NCBI RefSeq assembly: GCF_014069575.1
Contig: NZ_CP059675.1
Location: forward strand, 248,001-312,000
Length of the DNA: 64,000 nucleotides
From: Schaalia sp. JY-X169
Lineage (GTDB): Bacteria; Actinomycetota; Actinomycetes; Actinomycetales; Actinomycetaceae
Direction of reading: 5' to 3'
Under the pieces are notes generated by a model. That model did not search any database. It was not told the origin of the DNA and saw only the letters and a list, made by a program, of their open reading frames with translations. The position numbers and the translations under genes are program-made. This document shows, piece by piece, positions 52,028-62,284 of this stretch; positions within the stretch are counted from its first letter, which is position 1, and every line of letters begins with the position of its first letter.

Positions 52028-53634
52028 GCGATACCCAGGCTGGTGACGCCGGCGCAAAGACTGGCGCTCACCCTCTTGAAGGGGATCAGACCAGCAGGCG
52101 GCGAATGTGGGAGTTCCTTGGGGGATCCCTGTCTCTGCGGATCGCGGTGACACTGTCACTGGTGCTGACGGTGATCCTGCTGGTGTTTATTTTCTTTGCA
52201 ACGAACGTGTTGCGCTCCGACCTCTTCTCAACCAGGCGCGACATGATTCTTGCCGACGCCGCCGTGCGATTTTCACAGGTCCAGAACACGCTTGACCAAT
52301 CCACCGCAGTCACGACCGACCAGGTTCAAGACGCGGTCACGCAGACCCTCACCGCGATTCGTGAGTCCGCCGCGGGTGCCGGAGCGGTTGAGGTCCTTCT
52401 CTTGCGTTCTCCCGATTCCTCGGAAGCTTTTCGGATCAACGAGTATGTGAATCCTGAGTACATTTCCGTTATCGGTGGGGGAATCCGCGACGAACTAGCT
52501 CACGATGTGGGACTTTGGCAGTCAGTCGCCCTCGCAAACGGCGCGGATACGATCCCTGGCATCGTCGTTGGGGCGCTGATCGACGTGCCCTCCGCGGGTC
52601 CGTACGAAATGTTTGTCGTGTACTCGCTAGAGCAAGAACAATCTACGTTGAACTCAATTATTCAAGTCTTCACCGTGGGCTCAGTTCCCGTCCTGCTCCT
52701 GATGGGTCTGGTCTCCTTCGTCCTCGTGTACAGGCTGCTGAGCCCTGTCAGAGCGGCGGCGGGCGCGGCTCGGTCCCTGGCGGCTGGGAATCTCTCAAGT
52801 CGGTTGCGTGTCTCCGGTCGTGATGAGATGGCACAGTTGGGGGCCACCTTCAATGACATGGCGGAGTCCCTGCAATCCAAAATTACCGACTACGACTCAT
52901 TGTCAAAACTCCAACAGAGCTTTGTCTCGGATGTGTCACACGAGCTGCGCACCCCCATGACAACAATTCGTATGGCGGATGAGGTCATTTTTGATGACCG
53001 GGATGCACTTCCCCCCGCATCCAAGCGGTCTGCGGAGCTCCTTCACGTCGAAGTGGCACGTTTTGAGCAAATGCTTGCGGATCTTCTGGAAATCTCTCGC
53101 TACGATGCCCAATCCGCCCAGTTCGACCCCGAGTCCGCTGATATCTATAGCCTCGTTGAGAAGGTGGTGAGCGCCAACGCGGAGCTTGCGGACCACCTCG
53201 GCGTTGATGTTCAACTTGGGCCCCGGCCGGAACGTTGCTCAGTGCCGGTGGATGCAATTCGTATCGAGCGTGTGGTGCGCAATCTGCTGGTCAATGCATG
53301 TGAGTACTCAGAAGGAATGCCAGTTCGTGTCACCGTTGCTGCAGGGAAGACCTCAGTCGCCATCCGAGTGCGAGACTACGGTGTCGGTATGGAGCCCGAC
53401 ACGGTGCGACGTGTATTTGACAGGTTCTACCGAGCCAACCCCGCGCGAACTCGCAGCACCGGTGGTACTGGTCTGGGACTGGCAATTTCAAAAGAGGACG
53501 TCACGCTACACAACGGCGTCATCAATGCCTGGGGCGAGCCGGGCCGCGGAAGCTCCTTCGTCGTGACGTTGCCACGCGTCGCCGGGAGTGCGGTCACAGA
53601 GTTTCCCCTGATTGTTTGGGAGGGTCACGCATGA
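52024..53634 (+). CDS. mtrB: Sensor histidine kinase MtrB
   Basis: A 536-residue membrane kinase. The first helix is at about 39-61, an extracellular sensor domain follows, and the second helix is at about 216-240 (VPVLLLMGLVSFVLVYRLL). A HAMP linker leads to the dimer domain with His306 in FVSDVSHELRTPM, then the ATPase with VRNLLVNACEYSEG, VRDYGVGMEP and TGGTGLGLAI. It phosphorylates MtrA. The TTG start overlaps the mtrA stop. An ATGA overlap couples it to lpqB. Confidence 0.95.
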   Translation: MSDTQAGDAGAKTGAHPLEGDQTSRRRMWEFLGGSLSLRIAVTLSLVLTVILLVFIFFATNVLRSDLFSTRRDMILADAAVRFSQVQNTLDQSTAVTTDQVQDAVTQTLTAIRESAAGAGAVEVLLLRSPDSSEAFRINEYVNPEYISVIGGGIRDELAHDVGLWQSVALANGADTIPGIVVGALIDVPSAGPYEMFVVYSLEQEQSTLNSIIQVFTVGSVPVLLLMGLVSFVLVYRLLSPVRAAAGAARSLAAGNLSSRLRVSGRDEMAQLGATFNDMAESLQSKITDYDSLSKLQQSFVSDVSHELRTPMTTIRMADEVIFDDRDALPPASKRSAELLHVEVARFEQMLADLLEISRYDAQSAQFDPESADIYSLVEKVVSANAELADHLGVDVQLGPRPERCSVPVDAIRIERVVRNLLVNACEYSEGMPVRVTVAAGKTSVAIRVRDYGVGMEPDTVRRVFDRFYRANPARTRSTGGTGLGLAISKEDVTLHNGVINAWGEPGRGSSFVVTLPRVAGSAVTEFPLIVWEGHA

Positions 53635-55304
53635 GATTGCGGAAGATTCTCTGGGTGTGTCTGGGCGTTGTAGCCCTCTTGGCGCCCTCGGCATGTTCAT
53701 CTTTGCCGCAGACTGGTGAACCCCACGAATTCGCAATTGAAGCCCCCCAGCGTGATCCTGTCCGTCAGTTCGGGTCTGCTCCCCAGGTGGGTTCCAGTCC
53801 GACGCTGTTGGTTGAAGACTTCCTCCGGGCAACTGCCGCCGGCATGTATGACGACTTTGCGACCGCGCGCCTCTACTTGCAGCCGGAGGCATCAGCGACA
53901 TGGCGGCCGAATCTGCAGGTGGCTGTGTTTCCCTCCGACTTTTCGCCCTCGCCCGAACTGAAGGACAGGCAGGGCGAATCGGCTCAAGTCTCACTGTCTC
54001 TCACAACGGTGGGCACAGTGAACGAATCCGGCGTCCTCAGTGTGTCTGTGACCCCGGGCTCCGTGTCAACTGAATTCACCCTGACGTTGAACGAGGACGG
54101 GGAATGGCGCATCGCGGAGTTGGCGGACGGAGTCATCCTTTCACAGTCAGCATTCACGAACGCCTACCAGAACGTTAATCTCCTCTTCCCCTCTTCGGAC
54201 CTGTCGGGCCTGGTGCCAGATCCTCGTTGGTATCCCCGCTCGCGTGTGGCGGCCTACCTGGTGCAGGGGTTGATCGAGGGGCCCATTGAGAGTCTGGTCC
54301 CGGCCGTCGTTGGTGATCTGGCCGCCGATCTGACGTTGCCGACCGCGGGTGTGGAGGTGCAAGATAGGGTCGCGATGATCGACCTGGAGGGAAACTCTTC
54401 TTCATCAGAAGCAGAGAGGAGTGCGTTGATCTGGCAGATCTCCCAGACTGTCACCCAGGTAGCTTCAGTTCAGTCGGTAGAGATTCGACTCAATGGTGTT
54501 GAGCTTGATGAGTCGGACGTCCCCTCCGGTCCGTCATATCGCCTCGATCGAGCTATTGGTTTGCTTGAGGGATCAGTTGTGCTTGGGTCTACGTCACTGT
54601 CCACAGAGGTTGCCAACCCGGAAGCGGCGGGTGTTGGGGTGGAAAACCCTGCGGTTGGTCCTGTCGAGGGTGCGCCAGTGGCGTGGGTGAACAGCGAACC
54701 GGGTCGCCTTGCGGTAATGACGCTTGGTTCAGCACAGCCGCGTGATACTCCCATCGCAGGTGCTACGGCGCCTTCAGTCGATAGGTTCGGTGTGGTGTGG
54801 GTATCGTCCACAGACTCACCGGGTGTGGTTTGGGCTGTCGCGCCGGGTCGGGAGCCTCTGCAAGTTCCGGTCCCGTTCGACGGGGAGGTCGCGGCGGTGC
54901 GGGTCTCTCCTGATGGGTCGAGGGCGCTGTTGCTTACCCGCGGTGGTGCGGGATCCCAAGTTTGGCTCGCAACGATTCGGCGTAACGATGTGGAGGCTCA
55001 GTACAGTTTCGAAGCCGTCACGGAGCTGGACCTTTTCCCCCCGAAAGTTGAAGGATTAACGTGGGTTGGTGAGACGACTGTTGCCGCCCTGGTTCCAGAA
55101 GGCGAAGAATCAACAATTGAAGTGTTCAGTCTAGGAGGGTGGCAACAGGTTCTGTCGGCACCCCCGGATGTCTCCAGAATTACGGCGGGCTCAACGCTGG
55201 GGTCTCTGCTTGTTCAACGCCCGGATGGAACAGCGTTCCAACGCGCCGGTGCGGCCTGGATTGAACTGGACAACTCTATCCAAGAGATTTCTTTCGCAGG
55301 CTAG
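53631..55304 (+). CDS. lpqB: Lipoprotein LpqB
   Basis: A 557-residue lipoprotein from the ATG at 53631 with GGAGGG upstream. The signal peptide ends in LLAPSAC, giving lipidation at Cys22, although a Pro at minus 3 is not ideal. A GerMN-type domain spans about 190-300 (SRVAAYLVQGLIEGP), and the C-terminal 230 residues look like a beta-propeller (VSPDGSRALLLTRGG). LpqB is the extracellular partner of MtrB. It overlaps mtrB by four bases. Confidence 0.93.
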   Translation: MRLRKILWVCLGVVALLAPSACSSLPQTGEPHEFAIEAPQRDPVRQFGSAPQVGSSPTLLVEDFLRATAAGMYDDFATARLYLQPEASATWRPNLQVAVFPSDFSPSPELKDRQGESAQVSLSLTTVGTVNESGVLSVSVTPGSVSTEFTLTLNEDGEWRIAELADGVILSQSAFTNAYQNVNLLFPSSDLSGLVPDPRWYPRSRVAAYLVQGLIEGPIESLVPAVVGDLAADLTLPTAGVEVQDRVAMIDLEGNSSSSEAERSALIWQISQTVTQVASVQSVEIRLNGVELDESDVPSGPSYRLDRAIGLLEGSVVLGSTSLSTEVANPEAAGVGVENPAVGPVEGAPVAWVNSEPGRLAVMTLGSAQPRDTPIAGATAPSVDRFGVVWVSSTDSPGVVWAVAPGREPLQVPVPFDGEVAAVRVSPDGSRALLLTRGGAGSQVWLATIRRNDVEAQYSFEAVTELDLFPPKVEGLTWVGETTVAALVPEGEESTIEVFSLGGWQQVLSAPPDVSRITAGSTLGSLLVQRPDGTAFQRAGAAWIELDNSIQEISFAG

Positions 55305-55403
55305 CTAGGTCCGGGTCTATCCCCAACGCGACTAAGGCGGTCCTTTCCACATTCGCTGAGAGAGCCGGTTGATCCGGGGTGTCCGTCGCGCAATGCTTCC
55401 ACA

Positions 55404-56090
55404 ATGAGACGGCAAGCAGATCTTTTGCAGGGGGCGAAGAATCTCCTGTTTCCGGTCCAGTGTGGGGGGTGTGGAAAGTGGGATAGCGAACTATGTGAGG
55501 ATTGTCGAGGTACTGCGACAAAACCGATTGCTTCTAAGATTATTGAGGACGCTGCGGGGTACCCCACAACTGAGCTGCTGTGCTTGGGTGACTACGCCGG
55601 GGTGCTTCGCTCCATCATCCTTACCGCCAAGCATGATCGGTATCGAGACTACTCAGATTTTCTCTTCGAGGCAGGAACCCACCTGGGGCGCGCTGTGGGT
55701 GAACGCCTAGCGGCAGTGGCTGAGCAGCCGATGCTCACGCCCTTGTGGATTGTCCCCGCCCCGTCCTCACACGCACGCAGGCGGCGCAGAGCTGAAGTTG
55801 TTCCGAAGATAGCGGATGGGGTGGCAGAAGGAGTTCGCCGCGAACTGGTTGCCCGGGTTGTAGTTGTGCCAGCTGTCGCGCTGCACCGTGGGGTTGGTGG
55901 ACAGAGCGGAAGGTCAGCGGGATCCAGGAGTAGCGCTCGACTGGGTGCAATGGACATTGTGATTCCACCTCCGGAGCAAAGCCTTGCGGTTGTGGTTGAC
56001 GACGTGGTCACCACTGGAACTACTATGCGCGGTGTCCTCGACGCACTGGGTGGTCATGGTGTCATGGCAGTTGCTTTGGCTGCCGCTTGA
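55404..56090 (+). CDS. comF: ComF family phosphoribosyltransferase-like protein
   Basis: A 228-residue protein with an N-terminal four-cysteine zinc ribbon (Cys20, 23, 31 and 34) and a phosphoribosyltransferase fold ending in VVVDDVVTTGTTMRG, the PRPP-binding loop. LCLGDYAGVLRSIILTAKHD is family-typical. In other bacteria ComF is needed for DNA uptake; whether that holds here is unknown. Its place after lpqB and before hpf is common in actinobacteria. No strong ribosome site precedes the ATG. Confidence 0.88.
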   Translation: MRRQADLLQGAKNLLFPVQCGGCGKWDSELCEDCRGTATKPIASKIIEDAAGYPTTELLCLGDYAGVLRSIILTAKHDRYRDYSDFLFEAGTHLGRAVGERLAAVAEQPMLTPLWIVPAPSSHARRRRRAEVVPKIADGVAEGVRRELVARVVVVPAVALHRGVGGQSGRSAGSRSSARLGAMDIVIPPPEQSLAVVVDDVVTTGTTMRGVLDALGGHGVMAVALAAA

Positions 56091-56242
56091 CATCACTCGA
56101 CTGTCAGCTTGTGGCGTTCGCTCAGCGCCGACAGCATGTGAAGGGCGTCTCAGTGACGTAGACTTGAGGGACTCTCTTTCGTTCACTCAGTGGGCAAGAG
56201 GGTAGCCCGGCTCATTTGGCTTAAGGAGGGTTTTTTACAAGA

Positions 56243-56263
56243 AGCAAGCAAATTGTGCTTGCT
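56243..56263 (+). promoter_or_regulatory. Hairpin in the hpf leader
   Basis: AGCAAGCA at 56243-56250 pairs perfectly with TGCTTGCT at 56256-56263 across a 5-base loop. It lies 36 bases before the hpf start. An AGGAGGG followed by six T is just upstream at about 56224-56236, with no start codon at a proper distance. The hairpin may affect mRNA stability or translation of this stress gene. Confidence 0.45.
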
Positions 56264-56299
56264 GTGCATATTCATTCCAAAGGCTCCTGGAGGATCCCC

Positions 56300-56959
56300 A
56301 TGGACATCGTCGTCACCGGCCGCAATGCCGACATTCATCCTAATTTCCGTGAATTTGTCGAGGGTAAACTCGAGAAAATCACCCAGTTCTATCCTCGTGC
56401 GCAACGGGTTGATGTGGTTCTGACGCGTGAGCGTAACCCACGCTTGGCCGCTAGTGCAGAGCGCGTAGAGCTAACCGTTTATGGGAAGGGCCCGGTGATC
56501 CGGGCTGAGGCAGATTCAGTTGACCGATATTCGGCAGTCGACCTTGCTAGCGCAAAACTCTTCGAAAGACTGCGTCGCCAGCGCGACAGAGTAAAGGATC
56601 ATCGCCGGTTCCAGTACGACGGTGTGCCGGACCCGAACTTCGACCAGCCGATCACTCCGGGCGTCGATGCGGATCTGCGCGATGCAGAAGATTGGGCGCT
56701 GCGTTCCGCACAGGATCTGAAACCAGGTGAGGTGCGCGAAGAACAATTGGGGGATTCTCCCGTGATTGTGCGTCAGAAAGTTCATGAGGCTCCGCCGATG
56801 AGCGTGGATGAAGCATTGCACCAAATGGAGCTTGTCGGACACCCGTTCTTCCTCTTCGTCGACAAGGACACGATGCAACCTTGCGTTGCGTACCGCCGGA
56901 AGGGGTGGACGTACGGCATCCTCAGACTGAACACTCGTATGCCGGAGGGTGCGGAGTAG
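56300..56959 (+). CDS. hpf: Ribosome hibernation promoting factor, long form
   Basis: A 219-residue protein from the ATG at 56300 with GGAGG six bases upstream. Residues 1 to about 105 are the ribosome-binding S30AE domain (VVTGRNADIHPNFREFVEGK). A linker follows, then the C-terminal dimer domain (MSVDEALHQMELVGHPFFLF, AYRRKGWTYGILRL) that pairs 70S ribosomes into 100S. It precedes secA, as in many actinobacteria. A strong hairpin after the stop separates the two genes. Confidence 0.95.
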   Translation: MDIVVTGRNADIHPNFREFVEGKLEKITQFYPRAQRVDVVLTRERNPRLAASAERVELTVYGKGPVIRAEADSVDRYSAVDLASAKLFERLRRQRDRVKDHRRFQYDGVPDPNFDQPITPGVDADLRDAEDWALRSAQDLKPGEVREEQLGDSPVIVRQKVHEAPPMSVDEALHQMELVGHPFFLFVDKDTMQPCVAYRRKGWTYGILRLNTRMPEGAE

Positions 56960-57005
56960 AGAACGCATCGGTCTCTATCGGGACGTGATTGCCGCAACCT
57001 ATGAT

Positions 57006-57048
57006 GTGTGGTGGGCCCCATGCCGATATGGCTTGGGGCCCACCACAC
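57006..57048 (+). terminator. Strong hairpin between hpf and secA
   Basis: A perfect 15-base GC-rich stem (57006-57020 with 57034-57048) closes a 13-base loop that itself contains GCC/GGC. No run of T follows, as is common for actinobacterial terminators. It lies 47 bases after the hpf stop and 80 bases before secA, so secA needs its own promoter in the remaining space. Confidence 0.7.
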
Positions 57049-57127
57049 TGTGGGTGTAAGTTGCGTAAACTGAAGGGCACGCCGCAATCCAAAACTTGGG
57101 TGTCGTAGGCAAAATCAAGGAGTACCC

Positions 57128-60004
57128 GTGTCGATTATTGACAAGATCCTCAGGGCTGGCGAGGGACGCCAGATTAAGCGTCTGGACCGTATAGCGGACC
57201 AGGTCGACGCCCTCGAAGAGGATTTCAAGAAGCTAACGGACGAGGAGCTTCGCGGGAAGACCGAAGAGTTCAAGCAACGGGTTGCTGATGGCGAGACTCT
57301 TGATGAGCTCATGGTTGAGGCCTTCGCGACGGTACGTGAAGCAGCATGGCGCGTACTGCGTTTGCGCCCATTTCACGTGCAGGTGATGGGTGGAGCTGCG
57401 CTCCACGGAGGAAACATCGCCGAAATGAAGACCGGTGAAGGTAAGACGCTTGTGGCGACGATGCCCGCATACCTTCGCGCACTCGAAGGAAAAGGCGTCC
57501 ATGTCGTTACGGTGAACGACTATCTGGCTGAGTACCAGTCAGAGATGATGGGGCGCGTCTACCGCTTCCTGGGGCTCACCGTTGGGTGTGTGCTTGCCGG
57601 GCAAACTCCCGCTGAACGCCATGAGGTTTACAGTTGCGACATCACATATGGCACCAACAACGAGTTCGGGTTTGACTACCTCCGCGACAACATGGCGCAG
57701 CGACCCGAAGATATGGTGCAACGTGGACACAACTACGTGATTGTGGATGAGGTTGACTCGATCCTCATCGATGAGGCGAGGACTCCGCTCATTATCTCAG
57801 GTCCGGCCGCGGGTGACCTCAACCACTGGTATAAGGAGTTCGCGCGGATCGCGCAGATACTCCAGCGTGATGTCGACTATGAAGTTGATGAGAAGAAGCG
57901 CAATGCGGGCATCTTGGAAGCCGGTATCGAAAAAGTTGAGGATCAGCTGGGCGTTGATAACCTCTATGAAGCGGCAAATACCCCGCTAATCGGCTTCCTG
58001 AACAACGCGATCAAGGCCAAAGAGCTCTACCACCGCGACGACAACTACATTGTTCAGGGTGGCGAGGTGATGATCGTTGATGAGCACACGGGCCGCGTGC
58101 TTTCAGGACGCCGCTACAACGACGGAATGCACCAGGCTATTGAAGCCAAAGAGGGCGTTGAAATTAAGGCGGAGAACCAGACTCTGGCAACAGTGACGTT
58201 GCAGAACTATTTCAGGTTGTACCCCGAGGGGTCTCGCGCTGGCATGACAGGTACAGCCGAAACTGAGGCGGCCGAGTTTGCGTCGACCTACAAGATCGGT
58301 GTCATTCCGATCCCCACCCACAGGGAGATGATCCGCAAAGATCAAGCGGATCTTGTCTATCCGACAATGCAGGGCAAGCTGAATGCGATCATCGACGATA
58401 TTGTCGATCGTCACAAGAAGGGGCAGCCGGTCCTTGTTGGCACAACATCTGTTGAGAAATCAGAGCAAGTGGCCTCGCTTCTGAAGCAGAAGGGCGTGCC
58501 TATTGAGGTACTGAACGCGAAGGAACATGAGCGGGAGGCCCAAGTGGTCGCCATGGCCGGACGCAAAGGTGCAGTCACCGTTGCAACTAACATGGCTGGG
58601 CGCGGCACCGACATCATGCTTGGTGGCAACGCGGAGTTTATTGCCCAGGCAAACCTGAAGAGTCGAGGGCTTGACCCCGAGGAATACCCGGAAGAGTACC
58701 GGGAGGCGTGGGCTGAGGCACTTGAGGATGCCCGCCGCGCCGTCGCCGAAGAACACGATGAGGTTGCTGAGGCCGGAGGGCTCTACGTTCTTGGAACGGA
58801 GCGGCACGAGTCGAGGCGAATCGACAATCAGCTGCGTGGTCGTTCCGGGCGTCAGGGTGACCCCGGTGAGTCGCGTTTCTACCTGTCCATGGAAGATGAC
58901 TTAATGCGGCTGTTCAACTCCGGAATGGCACAGCGAATCATGACTTCGGGTGCGTATCCCGAGGACGTTCCGCTTGAGTCAAAGATGGTCTCCAGGTCGA
59001 TTGCATCAGCGCAATCCCAGGTCGAGGCGCGCAACTTTGAGATCCGCAAGAACGTCCTCAAGTATGACGATGTGATGACCGGTCAACGCGAACTTATCTA
59101 CGATGAGCGTGCGCGAGTTATGCGTGGTGAAGACCTCTCGGAGCAGATCGATCACTTCCAGTCCCAGCTGGTTGCGGGCATCGTCCGGCAGTTCACTGTC
59201 GCCGACGACCCTGCTGACTGGGAGCTGGAGTCTGCCTGGACAGAACTACGTGGATACTATCCCGTGTCTGTGTCCATTGAAGACGTGGAAGCTGAGTACG
59301 GTGGACGGGCGAATCTGACGCGGGAGAATGTGGAGTTCGAGCTTCAGGGCGATATTCATGCTGCATACGCCGCGGCTGTTGAGGCCTTAGACGCCAATCC
59401 CGTTGCGATCTCTCAACTGGGTGACTCTGCTAACGACGAACTCCAACGGCGCGTCGTGCTGTCGACGGTTGACCGCCTGTGGCGCGAGCACCTCTACGAG
59501 GTGGACTACCTGAAAGAAGGAATCGGTCTTCGTGCGATGGGTCAGCGTGACCCCTTGGTTGAATACAAGGATGAAGCCTCGAAGATGTTCCAAGCGATGA
59601 TGGAACGGATCCGCGAAGAATCAGTCCAGCAACTCTTTGCCTACCACTACCAGTTTGAGAAAGCAAATGAGCAGCGCGAGGAGCTGATTGCCAATGGAGG
59701 TGGCGATAACTCTGCAGCAGTGGAAGCCGCGGCATCTGGCCAGGCCAGTGGAGCTCCACAGACTAAGAAGGCAGTGAAGCCTGCGAAGAGCCAGATCAAA
59801 GCTCAGAAAAAAGCATCGACTCCCAAGACCGTCATGGGAGATGTGGGACGTCAGTCTGTACCTAACAGGCTCACCATGCAGGGACCGGCCAAGCAGTCAG
59901 AGCCAGTGGCAGGAACGAACAGGGGGCCCGCGGTACCTGCGGCGGCAGGGGCCCAAACACTTAACAGGGCACAGCGACGGGCTCAGGGCAAGAAGAAGGG
60001 GTAG
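57128..60004 (+). CDS. secA: Preprotein translocase ATPase SecA
   Basis: A 958-residue protein, GTG start with AAGGAG five to nine bases upstream. [17 protein letters not shown] is Walker [21 protein letters not shown] is Walker B, and [14 protein letters not shown] and [12 protein letters not shown] are the second motor-domain motifs. It drives secreted proteins through SecYEG. The C-terminal 100 residues are Ala/Lys-rich and lack the CxC zinc-binding tail, as usual in actinobacterial SecA1. A weak 5-base-stem hairpin just after the stop (60008-60024) may end transcription toward the convergent genes. Confidence 0.97.
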   Translation: MSIIDKILRAGEGRQIKRLDRIADQVDALEEDFKKLTDEELRGKTEEFKQRVADGETLDELMVEAFATVREAAWRVLRLRPFHVQVMGGAALHGGNIAEMKTGEGKTLVATMPAYLRALEGKGVHVVTVNDYLAEYQSEMMGRVYRFLGLTVGCVLAGQTPAERHEVYSCDITYGTNNEFGFDYLRDNMAQRPEDMVQRGHNYVIVDEVDSILIDEARTPLIISGPAAGDLNHWYKEFARIAQILQRDVDYEVDEKKRNAGILEAGIEKVEDQLGVDNLYEAANTPLIGFLNNAIKAKELYHRDDNYIVQGGEVMIVDEHTGRVLSGRRYNDGMHQAIEAKEGVEIKAENQTLATVTLQNYFRLYPEGSRAGMTGTAETEAAEFASTYKIGVIPIPTHREMIRKDQADLVYPTMQGKLNAIIDDIVDRHKKGQPVLVGTTSVEKSEQVASLLKQKGVPIEVLNAKEHEREAQVVAMAGRKGAVTVATNMAGRGTDIMLGGNAEFIAQANLKSRGLDPEEYPEEYREAWAEALEDARRAVAEEHDEVAEAGGLYVLGTERHESRRIDNQLRGRSGRQGDPGESRFYLSMEDDLMRLFNSGMAQRIMTSGAYPEDVPLESKMVSRSIASAQSQVEARNFEIRKNVLKYDDVMTGQRELIYDERARVMRGEDLSEQIDHFQSQLVAGIVRQFTVADDPADWELESAWTELRGYYPVSVSIEDVEAEYGGRANLTRENVEFELQGDIHAAYAAAVEALDANPVAISQLGDSANDELQRRVVLSTVDRLWREHLYEVDYLKEGIGLRAMGQRDPLVEYKDEASKMFQAMMERIREESVQQLFAYHYQFEKANEQREELIANGGGDNSAAVEAAASGQASGAPQTKKAVKPAKSQIKAQKKASTPKTVMGDVGRQSVPNRLTMQGPAKQSEPVAGTNRGPAVPAAAGAQTLNRAQRRAQGKKKG

Positions 60005-60074
60005 CTGCCCGCCGTTAGTGCGGGGCCCAGTGATTGATGATCGCGCGTGATAACCGCTTTACGTTTCCTGGACT

Positions 60075-60581
60075 CTAGTGTGTTTCGAGCTCGCAAAGCT
60101 GCCATCGATCTCGCAGCCTTACCAGGCGTCCGGCAACTGCCCTTGCTCGGTTCTGATCCCACACCGTTACCGCAAACTCGAATGTCTCATTTGAGACCGG
60201 ACAAATGCGTGACGTCATCGCCAGGGCCGGAAGTGAGCCGCCTCGACCCCGAGAAGCACTGGTACTGGCACTAGTGCTGGCGCGAAGGTATCCGTAAACG
60301 TCCGCTGTCATCCACCGTTGAAGACTTCGAGGGTCCTTCCTCCCGGCAATGACGTCAACGACAGCCACAGCAATCTGTTGAGCCCACTGTTCGGGGCTGG
60401 GCAGCCCGGCCAGTGTTGTATCGCTCGGGTGACCGGTTCTGCGTTGGGTTGGCGCTATGTGAATGGCACGTGCATAGGGCCGACCCCTGACTTGCGTTCT
60501 GGGAGCAGGACCGGCAGTGCGGTTGGGGTGTTCTGAAGAACTGGCTACCTGGATGGTCTTGGCTGGCTCTGGGGTGTGCAT
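60075..60581 (-). CDS. Rv3235-like small protein (DUF6459-like)
   Basis: A 168-residue protein without membrane segments. The first 60 residues are Pro/Arg-rich and disordered-looking. The core (WAQQIAVAVVDVIAGRKDPR, RWMTADVYGYLR, then VWDQNRARAVAGRLVRLRDRW) matches the small Rv3235 family found near secA in actinobacteria. Function unknown. It is 6 bases downstream of the LysM gene and likely shares its transcript. Confidence 0.72.
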   Translation of the reverse strand: MHTPEPAKTIQVASSSEHPNRTAGPAPRTQVRGRPYARAIHIAPTQRRTGHPSDTTLAGLPSPEQWAQQIAVAVVDVIAGRKDPRSLQRWMTADVYGYLRASTSASTSASRGRGGSLPALAMTSRICPVSNETFEFAVTVWDQNRARAVAGRLVRLRDRWQLCELETH

Positions 60582-60587
60582 GGTCTT

Positions 60588-61607
60588 CTACTTCGACGAA
60601 GATGCGGGAAGAGGGATAGTTTCCAAGATCATTCCTGGTTCGATGTGGTTGGGGTCGGATCCGATGACAAGTTCATTTGCGTCATAAATGTCCCTCCAAA
60701 GTGCGTCAATCTCAGAGTCTGAAGCATTTTCACCGAGCATTGTTGCCGCAATGTCCCATAAACAGTCCCCCTCTGCAACCGTGTATGCCGTGGATAGGTC
60801 GACGGAATCACCATTTGAACTTGGAAGCAGTACCGGTGTGGACATGTCTCGCGTCGAAGGCTTTGTCGAGAGTCGGGAGGACAGCGTGTCGGAGATTGGC
60901 GGGGGAGTCGCGGTCAAAGACGGTGTGGAAGGTGGCATCTGCTGAAGATCGGAAGCTGGCTCAAGTCTCTGAGCCGGAGGTTGAGACGCAACCTCAGTTT
61001 CACGTGCCGCTTCGAACTCTCCCGAGCCTGGGAAGACACTGTCTGTACTCGCTGAAGGTGAACTGTCGGAGGCTGCCGTCCTAGAGGGAACCCCACCCGA
61101 AAGAGCAGTGTCAAGGGGGTGTACGTATTCTGCGGTGGTCGTAGAAGAGCTCCACAGGTATTCGGTAGTGTCTGTGGTGGTTCCCGTATCCGCTAGCGCA
61201 GCGCCGGAGAATAGGGTGCCCGCCAGGGCCGTGGTCGTGGCGATGCCCGCAACCGACCGACGTGCGGACCGTGTCCCCCAAGTTGCCACAGCCGTGCCCA
61301 AGATTAGGTGAAGCCGCCCAGGTAGCGTTCTACTCACTGCCACTAGTGCAAGCGCGGCCCAGACGGAGCGCCAGAGGAAGAGGATCTCAGCAAGAACCGC
61401 GAGGACGAGCGTCACGTAAGCAAACTGAGCTGAGCCGACGCCTTGAAGGTGAAGCGCCATGGCCACTGCGCCGAAGGACACCAGGAGCCCAGCAAGCTCA
61501 CGAAGCAAGGCTTTACGTGCTTGCCGTTGAACGGTTCCTCTGCGGTCGTCCCGCATTCCTGGGGACTGTGAATCGGTTGATGTAATCACTGACCTACCTC
61601 TTTCCAT
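60588..61607 (-). CDS. LysM-domain membrane protein
   Basis: A 339-residue protein. Hydrophobic segments lie at about residues 37-57, 62-98 and 118-138. A Ser/Thr/Pro-rich linker of about 130 residues follows, then a C-terminal LysM domain (AYTVAEGDCLWDIAATMLG, ending GMILETIPLP) that should bind peptidoglycan N-acetylglucosamine. The layout suggests a membrane-anchored wall-binding protein. The start is uncertain: the ATG at 61607 or a downstream GTG. Such proteins occur beside the Rv3235 gene in related genomes. Confidence 0.8.
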   Translation of the reverse strand: MERGRSVITSTDSQSPGMRDDRRGTVQRQARKALLRELAGLLVSFGAVAMALHLQGVGSAQFAYVTLVLAVLAEILFLWRSVWAALALVAVSRTLPGRLHLILGTAVATWGTRSARRSVAGIATTTALAGTLFSGAALADTGTTTDTTEYLWSSSTTTAEYVHPLDTALSGGVPSRTAASDSSPSASTDSVFPGSGEFEAARETEVASQPPAQRLEPASDLQQMPPSTPSLTATPPPISDTLSSRLSTKPSTRDMSTPVLLPSSNGDSVDLSTAYTVAEGDCLWDIAATMLGENASDSEIDALWRDIYDANELVIGSDPNHIEPGMILETIPLPASSSK

Positions 61608-61667
61608 TCTGTTGTGTCTACGCTCCTTAGTACTCTGACAAACAACAGTGGTGCAGAGATTACAGCG

Positions 61668-61697
61668 TTGTCTGTGGAAACCAGCCTCTTTTAGAAT
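61668..61697 (+). promoter_or_regulatory. Candidate promoter for the 61835 gene
   Basis: TTGTCT at 61668-61673 and TAGAAT at 61692-61697 are 18 bases apart. Transcription would start near 61704, leaving a leader of about 130 bases. That leader includes an ATG at 61714 that opens a 65-codon frame overlapping the gene, which looks non-coding. Confidence 0.45.
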
Positions 61698-61834
61698 TTG
61701 GGGATAACGTCTGATGGAAAAGGATATGGAACAGTTGCACTATGACTGCGCCGGTCTTCGCAAAGGTTCCCATGTCAGCGGCAGTTTGTCGCAGATGAGA
61801 GACGCGGGTACCTCGGCCGTGGCAAGCTGGGCAC

Positions 61835-62284
61835 ATGCAGCACTATCTAGCGCTCACAGCGTCCGAACTACTTGCCCAGACCCCACCGAATCGCGATGCG
61901 ATTTGCGTTGAAGATAGGGATGTTTCCCCAGATTCAACCTGGGAGGAAACAACTGAGGATGCGCGGGATGATGCCGCGCTAGAGTCTCTCCACCTTGCGC
62001 GCGAAGAACAATCCTCCCCCACTCGGCTGGTTGTGGGGGGCGCCCTCCCCTCCCGGGACGCACGCTTCAGTTCCTGGCAACAGGTCGACGAGATTTATGC
62101 GGACGACACAAGGGGGCGGGAGGTATGCGCGCAGCTATTCTTGGCGCAGACGCAAGAGGAGGCGGACCTGCTAATAGGGCAGCTCTTTGAGGAGGCCCTG
62201 ATGTGGTACGACATCAGCGAGCGTACTGACTTAGGCGACGCCCTCGTTCGTGCCAAACCGGTCGACGAAGTTGGAGAGGATTAG
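61835..62284 (+). CDS. Small acidic protein, DUF6912-like
   Basis: A 149-residue acidic protein. It starts HYLALTASELLAQ, has a central TRLVVGGALPSRDARFS strand, and ends QLFEEALMWYDISERTDL. This pattern resembles the DUF6912 family of actinobacteria, but the match is by eye and weak in the middle. No signal or membrane segment. No good ribosome site is present. The last 54 bases overlap the 3' end of the convergent amidotransferase gene. Confidence 0.6.
   Translation: MQHYLALTASELLAQTPPNRDAICVEDRDVSPDSTWEETTEDARDDAALESLHLAREEQSSPTRLVVGGALPSRDARFSSWQQVDEIYADDTRGREVCAQLFLAQTQEEADLLIGQLFEEALMWYDISERTDLGDALVRAKPVDEVGED

Noticed and set aside
61714-61911. 65-codon frame with ATG downstream of a good promoter
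   Set aside because: Composition is not coding-like, it overlaps the 61835 gene in another frame, and no ribosome site is clear. I treat it as leader sequence.
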